Part shown: positions 35,366 to 44,543 of the stretch, piece by piece
How positions within the stretch are numbered: the stretch's first letter is position 1
How the letters are laid out: the number at the start of each line of letters is the position of its first letter
From: JBGPTF01 sp041490445
Lineage (GTDB): Bacteria; Acidobacteriota; Terriglobia; Acidiferrales; UBA7541
Assembly (NCBI GenBank): GCA_041490445.1
Contig: JBGPTF010000004.1
Location: forward strand, 1-64,000
Reading direction: 5' to 3'
DNA length: 64,000 nucleotides
Program-made: the position numbers and the translations under genes
The notes under the pieces: model-generated
Databases searched by the model: none
Told to the model about the DNA's origin: nothing
Seen by the model: the letters and a program-made list of their open reading frames with translations, nothing else

Positions 35366-35458
35366 GGAATCTGCTTTTTCCTTTGATTTCTCGCAAAAAG
35401 CAGATCCCTCGCTTCGCTCGGGATGACAGAAAGACACGTTTTCCGCAGCGTGCTAGGG
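35311..35458. mobile_element. 148-bp MITE-like palindromic element
   Basis: Ends are imperfect terminal inverted repeats: CCCTAGCAGGCTGCGGGAAAA at 35311-35331, and the complement of 35438-35458 reads CCCTAGCACGCTGCGGAAAAC. Inside is an 11-bp stem ATCTGCTTTTT/AAAAAGCAGAT (35369-35379, 35395-35405), followed by a TCCCTCGCTTCGCTCGGGA palindrome. No coding capacity and no clear target-site duplication. The right end supplies the TAG stop of the glycosyltransferase gene. The same end motif occurs at 18558. I recall similar sequence being widely dispersed in Acidobacteriota. Confidence 0.65.
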
Positions 35459-36919
35459 AACCGCGCCGGGGCGTGCGGGAGCGGCGCCAGTGGCCGCCGA
35501 GGTGTCTGGTTGAGGGCTTGCCCACGCCAGAGCGCCAAGCGCTAACACCACAGGAAAACAAACGAGCACGTAGCGCGGCTCGACCGTCTGCAACTGCGTC
35601 AGGAAAGCCGTGCGGATGACGAGAAATACAATCAGAAATGCGAATGCCGGATGTCTGCGGCAGCGCCACGCGCCCCTTACCGCCAGACCAACAAGAATAA
35701 GGTTCAAGAATCCGAACGCGAGCGTCACGGCAAAGTCCGTGGCGTTGCTTCGCCATTTTTGGGCAGGCGGCCAAAGCCGTCCCGAGTAGGGAAGCAATTC
35801 AACCCGCGGCGTGAACCACATCGTCCCCATCCGAGCGATGGGAATGAAGGCGTACGTGCGGAGAGGCCGCCGCGCGGTTCGCTCGCGCGCCAGGCTCGCA
35901 AATTCGCGATCCAGCAGAGGCGTCATTCTCAAATCGGTGTTGTAGCGGCCGAGCAGCGCCGCCACTCGAGAGCGTTCCGCTTCGGAATCAAAGGCAGAGC
36001 CGGGCAGAGTTTCGATACGAATGGGTTCCTTTTCCAGTTTCCATGGGACAAGGTACGCATCCCCAAATCGCACCATCCATGTTTTCGTCCAGGCGTAGAA
36101 ACTGCGGGGAATGAAATCGCCACTCGTTTCCGCAAAACGCGGAGCGAGGAATTCGACGCGGCCCAGCGTGCGCGCATTCCGCGCTGTCCAGGGCATCAAA
36201 GGCAAGAGCAAACCTACGAGCATCCACGAGCCAGCCAGGGCCAGCTTCGACCAGTCGGCGCGGCGGCGCCAGCGAATGCCGAGAACCAGTCCGACCGCCA
36301 CCAACAGGAGGGGTGTTTCGGGACGAACGAGGGTTCCCACGCCGAAGAGGATTCCTCCGAAAAGCCACCAGCGGGCGCGAGCAAACAAAGCTCTCCTGCT
36401 GAGTGAACGGAGGGGAAGATCTATGGAAGGATCGTCCAGAAGATGGACAAAGGCGAGGAGTGCCAGGGTCGTCAGGAATGTGGCGAGAATTTCGGTGAGC
36501 ACGACGGCGGTATAGTTTGCGGTGAAGGGACAAAGCGCGGCGGTCCAAAGAGCGACATTCGCCACAAGGGTTCGCCTGGAAACGGGCGCGAGGCGTGCCG
36601 CGAGCAAAGCGGTGAGGATGCAGGTGAGCAGGTCAACGACCGCCTGAACTCCCATCACGGCAGCGCTTGTTCGTCCCAAAACGGCATAAATAGCGGCAAG
36701 GAATGCGGGGTATCCCGGCATCCGCATGTCAACGGGAGTCAATTGGCCCCGGACGAAAAGGCCGTACACGCCGTGGTCGAGCCAGTTGCGCGCGAGCTCC
36801 TCGTAAAATCTCGTGTCGCCGGCATGGAACGGAAAATGGACGATGAAGAACAAGCGCAAGGCAAGGCCAAGCAAGAGAGCGGCGGTCAGATTCTTATAAG
36901 AGAAAAGGCGAACGGTCAT
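35453..36919 (-). CDS. GT-C type glycosyltransferase (PMT/ArnT-like membrane protein)
   Basis: A 488-residue polytopic protein with about ten hydrophobic segments. The first large loop begins FHAGDTRFYEELARNWLDHGVYG, containing the acidic residues typical of dolichyl/polyprenyl-phosphate-mannose type transferases, then MPGYPAFLAAIYA. It should transfer a sugar from a polyprenyl carrier to an acceptor at the outer face of the inner membrane. The stop codon lies within the end of a MITE-like element, so the low-complexity C-terminus (ATGAAPARPGAVP) may be truncated or altered. It is downstream of the radical-SAM gene, separated by 97 bases. Confidence 0.85.
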   Translation of the reverse strand: MTVRLFSYKNLTAALLLGLALRLFFIVHFPFHAGDTRFYEELARNWLDHGVYGLFVRGQLTPVDMRMPGYPAFLAAIYAVLGRTSAAVMGVQAVVDLLTCILTALLAARLAPVSRRTLVANVALWTAALCPFTANYTAVVLTEILATFLTTLALLAFVHLLDDPSIDLPLRSLSRRALFARARWWLFGGILFGVGTLVRPETPLLLVAVGLVLGIRWRRRADWSKLALAGSWMLVGLLLPLMPWTARNARTLGRVEFLAPRFAETSGDFIPRSFYAWTKTWMVRFGDAYLVPWKLEKEPIRIETLPGSAFDSEAERSRVAALLGRYNTDLRMTPLLDREFASLARERTARRPLRTYAFIPIARMGTMWFTPRVELLPYSGRLWPPAQKWRSNATDFAVTLAFGFLNLILVGLAVRGAWRCRRHPAFAFLIVFLVIRTAFLTQLQTVEPRYVLVCFPVVLALGALAWASPQPDTSAATGAAPARPGAVP

Positions 36920-37016
36920 GGAAGTTCAGATTGGATGGCCTGCCACATCAGAAGCAGAAGAGATGTCGAGGGCGAAGCAATGGTTTGCTTCGGCAAAAAT
37001 CGGCGCTCGAGCCGCA

Positions 37017-38525
37017 TCATGCTTCAGGTACTTGGAGATCTGGCATGGGACGAGCGGAGAAGAGGTGACGGCAGGGCTTGGCGATCCAGCGCGCCCAGCG
37101 CGCTGACCGGGCGACCCGGGCACTGTCCGTGGCAATTCCGGTATTTGCATACATCTGCCGGTAGAGTTTTGAGATCAAAACGAAGGCCAGGCGGCTGCGC
37201 AGTGCCTTGACACAACGCGAGCGTTTCCAGATGAACTTCAGGCTATAGAAACGGTCCCAGACACCTTGTGTGCGCCGGCGGATTTCCTCCGCCGACATGA
37301 CCGGGTGAGCGGTATACACCTTCGGGCGGAGGGCCTGTGGGATGAGCCAATGCCGGGTGAGTGGAATGCCCCCGATGCGTGTGGGATCGAGTTCCATGGT
37401 TTTTTCCCAACGGGCAAAATCCACTGTTCCAGGGAAAGGTGTGAGCATGACAAATTGTGCGAAAGTGACCTCGGCGCTTTGGGCGACAGCGGCAGTGGCT
37501 TCGAAAGTTTCCGGTCGGTCGCTGGGCAGGCCGAAAATAAACGAACCCAAGACGTTTACACCGTGGCGGCGGAACGTCCGCAAGCGCGCCACCAGATCTT
37601 CTCCAGAGGCGTTAAAGTCTTTGTAAATGTCTTTCAGCCCCTCCGGCGTCACGGATTCAACTCCCACCAGCGCCCCTTTGATGTTCGCTTGTCGCATGGC
37701 GTCGAGAAAGGATGGGTCCTCCGCTGCCTCCATCGTAATCTGGGTGAAGAAGACCATGTCGCGGGGGAGCAGCGCGAGGCGCGCCATCAATTCGAAGCGT
37801 TCCGCTCGCATCGTCTCCAGTTCCCCGATCCGATGCGCGTCGCCTTGCCGGGTTGCCAACCGGAGGTCGGTGAGGGTGACCGGATAAAAATTATCATCGG
37901 CCAGCGCGATGAATCGAAATCCCATGCGCCGCAACTGGACAATTTCCTCGATCACCACGTCGGAGGAGCGCTGACGAGGCCGCTGACCATCCGTGCGCCA
38001 GACCGAGCAGAACGAGCAATGTTTGGGGCAACCGCGGACGGTCTGCACCGATGCCCACATATAGCGGCCGCGCGGCAGCAGATCCCAGCGCGCCGGCAGA
38101 AACTGAGAGGCCTCCACACGCCCACCCAGATAAACGGATTTGGGAGCGCCCTTCGAGCAGTCAGACAGCACGGTCGCCCACACGGTGTCGCCATCTCCAT
38201 TCACGACCGCGTGCGCGCCTCCAAGGCGATGAGCTTCCTCCGGGTAGAGCGAGGCGTGAATCCCGCCGAAGACGACATAAGCACCGCGTTCCCGCGCGAT
38301 CTTGCCGATCTCATACCCGCGCAGGGCGTTCCCCGTATGGATGCCGATGCCCACAACATCGCCACGCTGGATGCGCTCCGGGTCCACCGGGTCGAGCGTT
38401 TCATCGACGATGATCGGGTCGCCGAAGGAGGGCGGCGTAGCCGCCGCAATCACATAGAGCCAGCGCGGCGTGATGACGGCAGTGCCAAAGGACACGTGGC
38501 TCGGATTGATGAGGTGAACCTTCAT
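37017..38525 (-). CDS. radical SAM protein with N-terminal B12-binding-like domain
   Basis: A 502-residue protein. Residues about 1-150 form a cobalamin-binding-like Rossmann domain (MKVHLINPSHVSFG, VVGIGIHTGNALRGYEIGK, VVFGGIHASLYPEEA) but lack a clear DxHxxG cobalt-ligand motif. The radical SAM core follows with CPKHCSFCS (CX3CX2C) at about residue 170, then an Elp3-like segment GVESVTPEGLKDI. The C-terminal 100 residues are basic. Such proteins carry out methylations or ring and carbon rearrangements; the substrate is unknown. Start 38525 begins exactly at the domain. The neighbouring glycosyltransferase might suggest a lipid or polysaccharide modification. Confidence 0.88.
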   Translation of the reverse strand: MKVHLINPSHVSFGTAVITPRWLYVIAAATPPSFGDPIIVDETLDPVDPERIQRGDVVGIGIHTGNALRGYEIGKIARERGAYVVFGGIHASLYPEEAHRLGGAHAVVNGDGDTVWATVLSDCSKGAPKSVYLGGRVEASQFLPARWDLLPRGRYMWASVQTVRGCPKHCSFCSVWRTDGQRPRQRSSDVVIEEIVQLRRMGFRFIALADDNFYPVTLTDLRLATRQGDAHRIGELETMRAERFELMARLALLPRDMVFFTQITMEAAEDPSFLDAMRQANIKGALVGVESVTPEGLKDIYKDFNASGEDLVARLRTFRRHGVNVLGSFIFGLPSDRPETFEATAAVAQSAEVTFAQFVMLTPFPGTVDFARWEKTMELDPTRIGGIPLTRHWLIPQALRPKVYTAHPVMSAEEIRRRTQGVWDRFYSLKFIWKRSRCVKALRSRLAFVLISKLYRQMYANTGIATDSARVARSARWARWIAKPCRHLFSARPMPDLQVPEA

Positions 38526-38892
38526 GCCTGGTTGCTGAACTCCAAGGGTAGCATGAGAGAGGGTTCCCGCACCCCATTGCAGTGAAAGAACTTTTTGCGA
38601 ACCACGCAAAATTGAACATGCAGAATTGCTGGGTTCCCTGTAAACTGGGAGTGAAAAGGATTGCGGTCGAACACACAAGCTTGATGACAAACTGACGGTT
38701 GGCACTGCGGGATTGGCCAGCGATTCTGAATGTTCCACTCGGACAGCGTGGCGACTCCCCTCTTTCTAACCCTCATTTCGAAACCCATCGCAACACTCGA
38801 CGTGAAGTTTGGCTGCCGGAGGTCTCTGTCGCCTCATCTGGAGTCCCGGCTCAGTCCGCTCGAGGCGAACGAGAAAACAAAGAAGGAGCCAC
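38526..38892. other. divergent intergenic region with repeat copy 2
   Basis: About 367 bases between the radical-SAM and desaturase genes, which diverge. It contains the second 46-bp repeat near the desaturase side; promoters for both genes should lie here but no consensus pair is convincing. Confidence 0.5.
38806..38851 (+). repeat. 46-bp intergenic direct repeat, copy 2
   Basis: Same sequence as 35148-35193 with one substitution. It lies 41 bases before the desaturase start codon, so it is probably within that gene's 5' untranslated region. Confidence 0.85.
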
Positions 38893-39837
38893 ATGACGCA
38901 ACTCGACGAACTACCGAAAAAGCAGCCGGGCGATGACGCGATCAACTGGGTAACCGCGTCGTTCATGATCCTGTTTCATCTGGGCGCGGTGGCGGCGATT
39001 TTCTTCTTTACCTGGAAAGCGCTGGTGGCCGCGATCGTGTTGTGGTGGATTTCGGGTAGCCTGGGAATCGGGATGGGGTATCACCGGCTGCTAACCCATC
39101 GCGGCTACAAAACTCCGAAGTGGGTGGAATACTTCCTGACCGTGTGCGCCACACTCGCGCTGGAAGGCGGGCCGATTTTCTGGGTGGCGACGCACCGGAT
39201 TCATCACAAGTATTCCGACCACGAAGGCGACCCGCACTCGCCCCGCGACGGCAAATGGTGGGCGCACATGGGTTGGATCCTGGTGGGCAAGTCCATGCAC
39301 CACGATACTTCGACGCTCGCCCGGTTCGTGCCCGACCTGGCGAAGGACAAGTTTCACATCTGGATTACGAAATATCATTACGTGCCGATCATCGTTCTCG
39401 GAGTTGCGCTACTGGCGCTGGGTGGATGGCCGTTCCTGTTCTGGGGCATTTTCCTGCGCACGGTCGTGGGCCTGCATGCGACGTGGCTGGTGAATTCGGC
39501 GACGCATCTGTGGGGTTCCCGCCGATTTGCGACGCGCGATCAATCCACGAACAATTGGTGGGTGGCGCTGCTGACGTTCGGCGAAGGCTGGCACAACAAC
39601 CATCACGCGTACCCGACGTCGGCGCGGCATGGATTGAAATGGTACGAGACCGATCTCAATTGGTACGGCATCTGGACGCTGAAGAAGCTGGGACTGGCGC
39701 GCGAAGTGTACTGCGCGAGGATTCCTGCGGAGCAGCGTTCCACCGACGCCGCTGTCACCGCAGCGCACAACGATTTGATCTCAGCCGACCTGTTCACACC
39801 CCTGCTTCGTGAATCCGCCGAGGGAAAGCAACTCTAG
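38893..39837 (+). CDS. acyl-CoA/lipid delta-9-type desaturase
   Basis: A 314-residue membrane di-iron desaturase with the three His boxes HRLLTH, HRIHHKYSD and HNNHH, about four TM helices in two pairs, and the GEGWHNNHHAYPTSARHG C-terminal block. It introduces a double bond into saturated acyl chains (stearoyl-type), using oxygen and reduced ferredoxin or cytochrome b5-like donors, thus adjusting membrane fluidity. ATG 38893 follows AAGGAG 6 bases upstream. The open frame extends upstream through the repeat but without the family N-terminus. Confidence 0.95.
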   Translation: MTQLDELPKKQPGDDAINWVTASFMILFHLGAVAAIFFFTWKALVAAIVLWWISGSLGIGMGYHRLLTHRGYKTPKWVEYFLTVCATLALEGGPIFWVATHRIHHKYSDHEGDPHSPRDGKWWAHMGWILVGKSMHHDTSTLARFVPDLAKDKFHIWITKYHYVPIIVLGVALLALGGWPFLFWGIFLRTVVGLHATWLVNSATHLWGSRRFATRDQSTNNWWVALLTFGEGWHNNHHAYPTSARHGLKWYETDLNWYGIWTLKKLGLAREVYCARIPAEQRSTDAAVTAAHNDLISADLFTPLLRESAEGKQL

Positions 39838-39998
39838 CCATCCGCGCGTGGTGATTTGCAGAGATGATTTCGCGGAGAAGTTCGCCTGCCCGCAGTACGG
39901 CCATTACTTCAGGCATCACGTTTGATCGCCGCTGCTCCTGTGATGAGGGTGAAGCGGCAAGGGCGTGCGGCGGGCTGTCGCCGAAATGAGGGACACGC

Positions 39999-40004
39999 TA
40001 GAAT
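39999..40004 (+). promoter_or_regulatory. putative -10 element for tRNA-Ser
   Basis: TAGAAT lies 21 bases upstream of the tRNA 5' end. No good -35 is seen at the expected distance, so this is tentative. Confidence 0.35.
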
Positions 40005-40024
40005 GGGGCGAGCGGCCATAAGCC

Positions 40025-40114
40025 GGAGGGGTGGGTGAGCGGTTGAAACCGGCGGTCTTGAAAACCGTTAGGCCTGAAAGGGTCTCGTGGGTTCGAATCC
40101 CACCCCCTCCGCCA
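40025..40114 (+). tRNA. tRNA-Ser (TGA)
   Basis: A class II tRNA of 90 bases: acceptor GGAGGGG/CCCCTCC, anticodon stem CGGTC..(T/A)ACCG with loop CTTGAAA (anticodon TGA), a long variable arm (TAGGCCTGAAAGGGTCTC), T arm GTGGGTTCGAATCCCAC, discriminator G and an encoded CCA. Confidence 0.96.
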
Positions 40115-40244
40115 CGTGCCGAGCCGTGTGGAATCGGCAACTCTTCGCCACTAGGACTTTCGTTCCAGTTATCGTTACAACGAGACGCCGAAGACCAGCC
40201 GTTGCGGCTCATCTATCTACGCTAGACTGAATCAGGACCTCTCC

Positions 40245-42017
40245 ATGCGAGTTTCCCGCTCAACGGGTGTGATCATTACAGCGTGGGCCGTGTTTGTGGG
40301 CGGCTATGCGGGGATGTCGCTGCTCGCCTCTCCGGGGCCGGGGCTGACAGCTTTCGGCGAAATCACGCGCTGCCTGGTGCCGCTCTTCGCAAACGCCTGC
40401 CTGCTGTGGAACGCCGGATCGCCCTACCGCCGCCGCAACGCGTTCTGGATTCTGCTGGCGCTCGGATGCACGATCTGGCTGGCGGGCCAGATGATGTGGA
40501 CGTATAACGAATTGGTGCTGCACCGCGCGGCTCCGGGCGTATTCTCCGGCAACCTGGTCTTCTTCCTTCACACGATTCCCCTGATGGCCGCGCTGGCACT
40601 GCAGCCGCACGAGCGCCGGCTAGGCCGGGTGCTGCGCTATGGCTATCTCGACCTGGCGATGCTCGCGCTGTGGTGGGTTTATCTCTACGCGTTTCTGGTA
40701 ATCCCGTGGCAAACGGTCCGGCCGGACCCCTCCGTCGCCGATGAAAAGTATTTTCAGATTTATGCCGTGGCCAACATGGTTTTCGTCGCCGGCTTGGCGG
40801 TGTATGTCCTGCGAAACCGCAAGGGCTGGCGATCGGTGTACGGCCACCTGTTCGGTGCGGCGTCCACCTACTTGCTGGCCAACCTGGCGATCGATTGGGC
40901 GCAGATGCAGGGAAAGTATTACACCGGAAGCCTGTTTGATGTACCGCTGGTCGCGTCGTTCGTGTGGTTCGGGACGGCGGGGATCGTGGCGCAGCGCGAG
41001 CAGCTCGTTCCGGAGCCGCCGTCGCGGACGCGCAACGAACACGCGCAGTGGCCGGTGCGATTGGCGATGATCGGGGTGCTTTCGATGCCGGCGCTCGCGG
41101 TGTGGAGCGAATTCGTCAGCAAAACGCCGGATGCCGTCCGGCATTTTCGATTGTTGCTGACTCTCGTGGGAATTTTCATCGGCGCCGCCATAACGTTTTT
41201 TCGGCAATACCAGGTAGAGAAGGACCGCCTATACCTTTTCCACGAATCCCAGGATGCACTCGAGAATTTGAAGCGTCTGCAGACGCAGTTTGTGCAGGCG
41301 GAGAAGCTGGTTTCACTTGGACAGCTCGCGGCAGGCGCGGCGCATGAGATCAACAATCCGCTGACCGCGATCCTGGGGTTCGCCGACGTGCTGGTGGATG
41401 CCGAAACGACCGACGAGCGGACGCGGGGTATCCTCGAGAAAATCCGTGAGCAGGCGCGGCGCGTCAAGCGCCTGGTGATGAGCCTGCAAAGCTTTGCGCG
41501 GCAGGTCCCTGCTGAAAAGCAGCTGCTCGACGTCAACACGATCCTCGCCAACGCCGTGCAGCTTCGCACGCTCGATCTGCGCGACAAGAACATCCGCATC
41601 GCTCTGGAAAATCGCAGCGTTCTGCCCGCCGTCCGGGGCGATCCGAACCAGTTGTTGCAGGTCTTCTATCACCTGATCAGCAACGCGGTGGACGCCATGG
41701 AAGAGGCCGGGGGTGGCGTGCTGGAAGTAAGCGCAGTGCGTGAGAAACAGAGCGTGGTCATGGAGTTTTCAGACGGCGGGCCGGGATTGCGAGATCCGGA
41801 GCGCGTTTTCGATCCGTTCTACACGACCAAGCCTGTGGGCAAGGGTACCGGCCTCGGCCTGAGCATCTGTTACGGCGTCGTGCAGGAGCACGGCGGCAAG
41901 ATCACCGGCTACAACCGGCCCGAAGGCGGCGCAACGTTTCGCATTGAATTGCCCGCGGTGCTGGCGGTTCTGCCAAAGATTGCAGCGCCGGCCACGACTC
42001 TCGTCAACGTGCCTTGA
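40245..42017 (+). CDS. membrane sensor histidine kinase
   Basis: A 590-residue kinase. The N-terminal 320 residues contain about eight to nine TM helices forming a membrane sensor; a short coiled segment (DRLYLFHESQDALENLKRLQTQFV) leads to a HisKA domain with H-box GAAHEINNPLTAI (phospho-His about residue 367) and an HATPase with N-box HLISNAVDAM, G1 FSDGGPGL, F-box FDPFYTTK and G2 GKGTGLGLSI. No response regulator is adjacent, so it is an orphan here. An ABC exporter follows 67 bases downstream. Confidence 0.94.
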   Translation: MRVSRSTGVIITAWAVFVGGYAGMSLLASPGPGLTAFGEITRCLVPLFANACLLWNAGSPYRRRNAFWILLALGCTIWLAGQMMWTYNELVLHRAAPGVFSGNLVFFLHTIPLMAALALQPHERRLGRVLRYGYLDLAMLALWWVYLYAFLVIPWQTVRPDPSVADEKYFQIYAVANMVFVAGLAVYVLRNRKGWRSVYGHLFGAASTYLLANLAIDWAQMQGKYYTGSLFDVPLVASFVWFGTAGIVAQREQLVPEPPSRTRNEHAQWPVRLAMIGVLSMPALAVWSEFVSKTPDAVRHFRLLLTLVGIFIGAAITFFRQYQVEKDRLYLFHESQDALENLKRLQTQFVQAEKLVSLGQLAAGAAHEINNPLTAILGFADVLVDAETTDERTRGILEKIREQARRVKRLVMSLQSFARQVPAEKQLLDVNTILANAVQLRTLDLRDKNIRIALENRSVLPAVRGDPNQLLQVFYHLISNAVDAMEEAGGGVLEVSAVREKQSVVMEFSDGGPGLRDPERVFDPFYTTKPVGKGTGLGLSICYGVVQEHGGKITGYNRPEGGATFRIELPAVLAVLPKIAAPATTLVNVP

Positions 42018-42084
42018 AATTCTGCTGGCAAGTTTTCCCTCCTCTTCGTCGAATCCCGGCAGTGTGTTAGAGTTTTGAGCCGCT

Positions 42085-42894
42085 ATGAGCGAACCTGCAA
42101 TCACCACCGAAGGACTCACGCGCCGCTTTGGAGACCTGGTCGCTGTCGAAAACGTCAACCTGCGAGTGGACCCCGGACAGTTTTTTGGCTTCCTCGGCCC
42201 GAACGGCGCGGGCAAATCCACGACCATCAAGATGCTGACCGGCCTGCTGGCGCCGAGCGCCGGACGGATGCGCATCCTCGGGATTGACCTGGACGAGAAT
42301 ACCGTCGAGGTGAAGCGCCAGATCGGCGTCGTACCGGAGGGCCTGGCCCTCTACGGGCGGCTGACCGGTGCGGAGTTTTTGACGTTCGCCGGGCGCATGT
42401 ACGGGCTCGATCCGCCCACGACCGCGCAACGCACGGGCGAGCTGCTCGAATTCATGGAGCTGGCCGACCGGCCGAAGACGCTGATCACCGACTACTCGCA
42501 CGGGATGCAGAAGAAGCTGGCGATGGCCGCCGCGGTGATCCACGGGCCGAAGATTCTTTTTCTCGATGAGCCGTTCGAAGGAGTGGACGCAATCGCGTCG
42601 GGAACGATCAAGGCGATGCTGCAGCGGATGATCACGCGAGGCGCGACGATCTTCCTGACGTCGCACGTCCTGGAGATCGTCGAGCGGCTTTGCACGCACG
42701 TGGCGATCATTCACAAGGGAGCGCTGGTGGCGCAAGGTTCTCTCGAAGAACTGCGCTCGGGCATCGAAGCGCGTCGTGCCGGCGACGGCGACGGTTCCGC
42801 GGCGGCGGGCGAGAAGCTGACGCTCGAACAGATTTTCCTCGACCTTGTCGGCGGCTCGCGCCTGGGGACCCAGGAGCTTTCATGGCTGGGGTAG
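42085..42894 (+). CDS. ABC transporter ATP-binding protein
   Basis: A 269-residue ATPase: Walker A GPNGAGKSTTIK, Q-loop VVPEGLALYG, signature YSHGMQKKLAMAAA (a YSHGM variant of LSGGQ seen in export ATPases), Walker B ILFLDEPFEGVD and H-loop LTSHVLEIVERL. About 40 C-terminal residues extend beyond the fold (RRAGDGDGSAAAGEKLTLEQIFLDLVG). It overlaps the permease gene by 13 bases, so the two form an exporter. Confidence 0.95.
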   Translation: MSEPAITTEGLTRRFGDLVAVENVNLRVDPGQFFGFLGPNGAGKSTTIKMLTGLLAPSAGRMRILGIDLDENTVEVKRQIGVVPEGLALYGRLTGAEFLTFAGRMYGLDPPTTAQRTGELLEFMELADRPKTLITDYSHGMQKKLAMAAAVIHGPKILFLDEPFEGVDAIASGTIKAMLQRMITRGATIFLTSHVLEIVERLCTHVAIIHKGALVAQGSLEELRSGIEARRAGDGDGSAAAGEKLTLEQIFLDLVGGSRLGTQELSWLG

Positions 42895-44543
42895 CCGCCG
42901 AGCCAGCCCTCGTCGAGCAATTGCGGCTGGTCGCCGGGCTTCGGTGGAACCTTTTCCGCAATGGCCTGCGCACGATGCGCGGCCGTCTCGAGTTGGTCTC
43001 GCTCATCATCCTCTCGACGATGATGGGCCTCGGCGCGCTGGGGGCCGGGGTCGGGCTGGGCGTCGGCGCCTTTTTCATCGTTTACGGCGGCCATCTCCGG
43101 TGGCTGAGCCTGCTGTTCTGGGGCGTCTTCCTGATGTGGCAGTTGTTTCCATTATTGGCTGCGACGTCGAGCGCGCAATTCGATTTCAAGAATCTGCTGC
43201 GATTTCCCCTGCGCTACTTCTCATTTTACGTGCTGAGCATGATTTATGGAATGTTTGACAGCTCCGCGCTCGTGGGCTCGTTGTGGCTGGTCTGCATCGC
43301 AATAGGGATTGCCGTCGCCAAGCCTGCGATGCTGCTGTGGATCGTGCCGGTGCTGCTGGTTTTCGCGATTGTGAACGTGCTGCTGACGCGCACGGTTTTC
43401 GCCTGGTTCGACCGGTGGCTCGCGAAGCGGCGCACGCGCGAGGCGTTGCTATTGGTTTTTGTTCTGGCCATGTTGAGCCTGCAGTTTCTGGGACCGGTGA
43501 TTGGCCGGTGGGAGAAAGACGGCAAGAGAATTCCCTTGCAGCCGGCCATTGCCTTGCAGATTGCGCGGGCGCTCCCACCGGGACTGGCGGGCGACGGCCT
43601 CATCGGGGCGGCGAGCGATTCGCCGTCTCGCGCGGCAACTTCGCTGTTACTCCTCTCCGCGTACGGCGGCGCTTTGGCCTGGTTACTCGGCATCCGGCTG
43701 CGCGCGCAATATCGGGGCGAGGACCTCGGCGAGTCTGCGGCTCCGGCGGCCGCTCCGGCGAGAGGAAAGGTTTCCGTGGGGCAGCCGTGGAGGCTGCCTT
43801 TCGTTTCCGCGCCTTCCTCCGCGGTTTTCGAAAAGGAAGTTCGCTACCTGCTGCGCAGCGGGCCGATGCTCCTGCAGCTCGCGATTCCGCTGATCATACT
43901 GGCGCCGCTGGCCTTTTCGTTTCATCAGGGAGGCAAACATTCGAATCCGCTTCAACGCTTGCCGACGGACCTGGTCTTGCCCATCTGCATGGCCTATGCC
44001 TTCCTGATCCAGTCGAATTTTGTGTTCAACAGTTTCGGGTTCGACGGCAACGGGGTGCAGTTCCTGTTCGTCACGCCGGTGCGGTTTCGCGACGTGCTGA
44101 TCGGCAAGAATCTTTATCACGGGATGACGACGCTCGTCGAGATGATCCTGGTCGGATTGGTGATGACGATGCTGCTGCCGACGCCGAGGGCGATCGTTGT
44201 GCTGGCGACCTTCACAGCACTGCTCTTCGCTTCGCTGGGGAATTTTTCGGTCGGCAACCTTCTCTCTCTTTCGTTTCCGCGACGGATGGAATTCGGGATG
44301 ATGCGGCAGCGGCGCGTCTCCGGAGTAACGATGGCTGTCAGCCTTGGGATGCAAGCCGTGCTTCTGGGAATCTGCGGCGGCATCCTGACATTCTGCTACT
44401 TCTTCAAGTCCTTTTGGATTGCGCCGTTGCTTTTTCTCGCGCTGGCAGGGGCGGTGGTTCCGTTCTACCGGATGTCCCTCGATCGTTGTTCGAAGCTCGC
44501 GCTCGAAAAGCGCGAGGTCCTGACGGCAGAGCTCTGCCGCTAG
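42882..44543 (+). CDS. ABC-type exporter permease
   Basis: A 553-residue membrane protein with about 12 hydrophobic segments in two groups separated by a soluble stretch near residues 300-320 (GESAAPAAAPARGKVSVGQPW). Motifs such as FVTPVRFRDVLIGKNL and LPICMAYAFLIQSNFVFNSFGFDG resemble large permease subunits that partner DrrA/CcmA-type ATPases. The substrate is unknown. ATG 42882 has AGGAGC upstream; the gene is translationally linked to the preceding ATPase. Confidence 0.9.
   Translation: MAGVAAEPALVEQLRLVAGLRWNLFRNGLRTMRGRLELVSLIILSTMMGLGALGAGVGLGVGAFFIVYGGHLRWLSLLFWGVFLMWQLFPLLAATSSAQFDFKNLLRFPLRYFSFYVLSMIYGMFDSSALVGSLWLVCIAIGIAVAKPAMLLWIVPVLLVFAIVNVLLTRTVFAWFDRWLAKRRTREALLLVFVLAMLSLQFLGPVIGRWEKDGKRIPLQPAIALQIARALPPGLAGDGLIGAASDSPSRAATSLLLLSAYGGALAWLLGIRLRAQYRGEDLGESAAPAAAPARGKVSVGQPWRLPFVSAPSSAVFEKEVRYLLRSGPMLLQLAIPLIILAPLAFSFHQGGKHSNPLQRLPTDLVLPICMAYAFLIQSNFVFNSFGFDGNGVQFLFVTPVRFRDVLIGKNLYHGMTTLVEMILVGLVMTMLLPTPRAIVVLATFTALLFASLGNFSVGNLLSLSFPRRMEFGMMRQRRVSGVTMAVSLGMQAVLLGICGGILTFCYFFKSFWIAPLLFLALAGAVVPFYRMSLDRCSKLALEKREVLTAELCR

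Larger units (their letters stand above)
34985..35452. other. repeat-rich intergenic region
   Basis: About 470 bases holding a possible small gene start with a strong ribosome binding site (35093), a 46-bp segment duplicated at 38806, and a 148-bp palindromic element at the right end. There is no conserved protein-coding gene. Confidence 0.6.
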
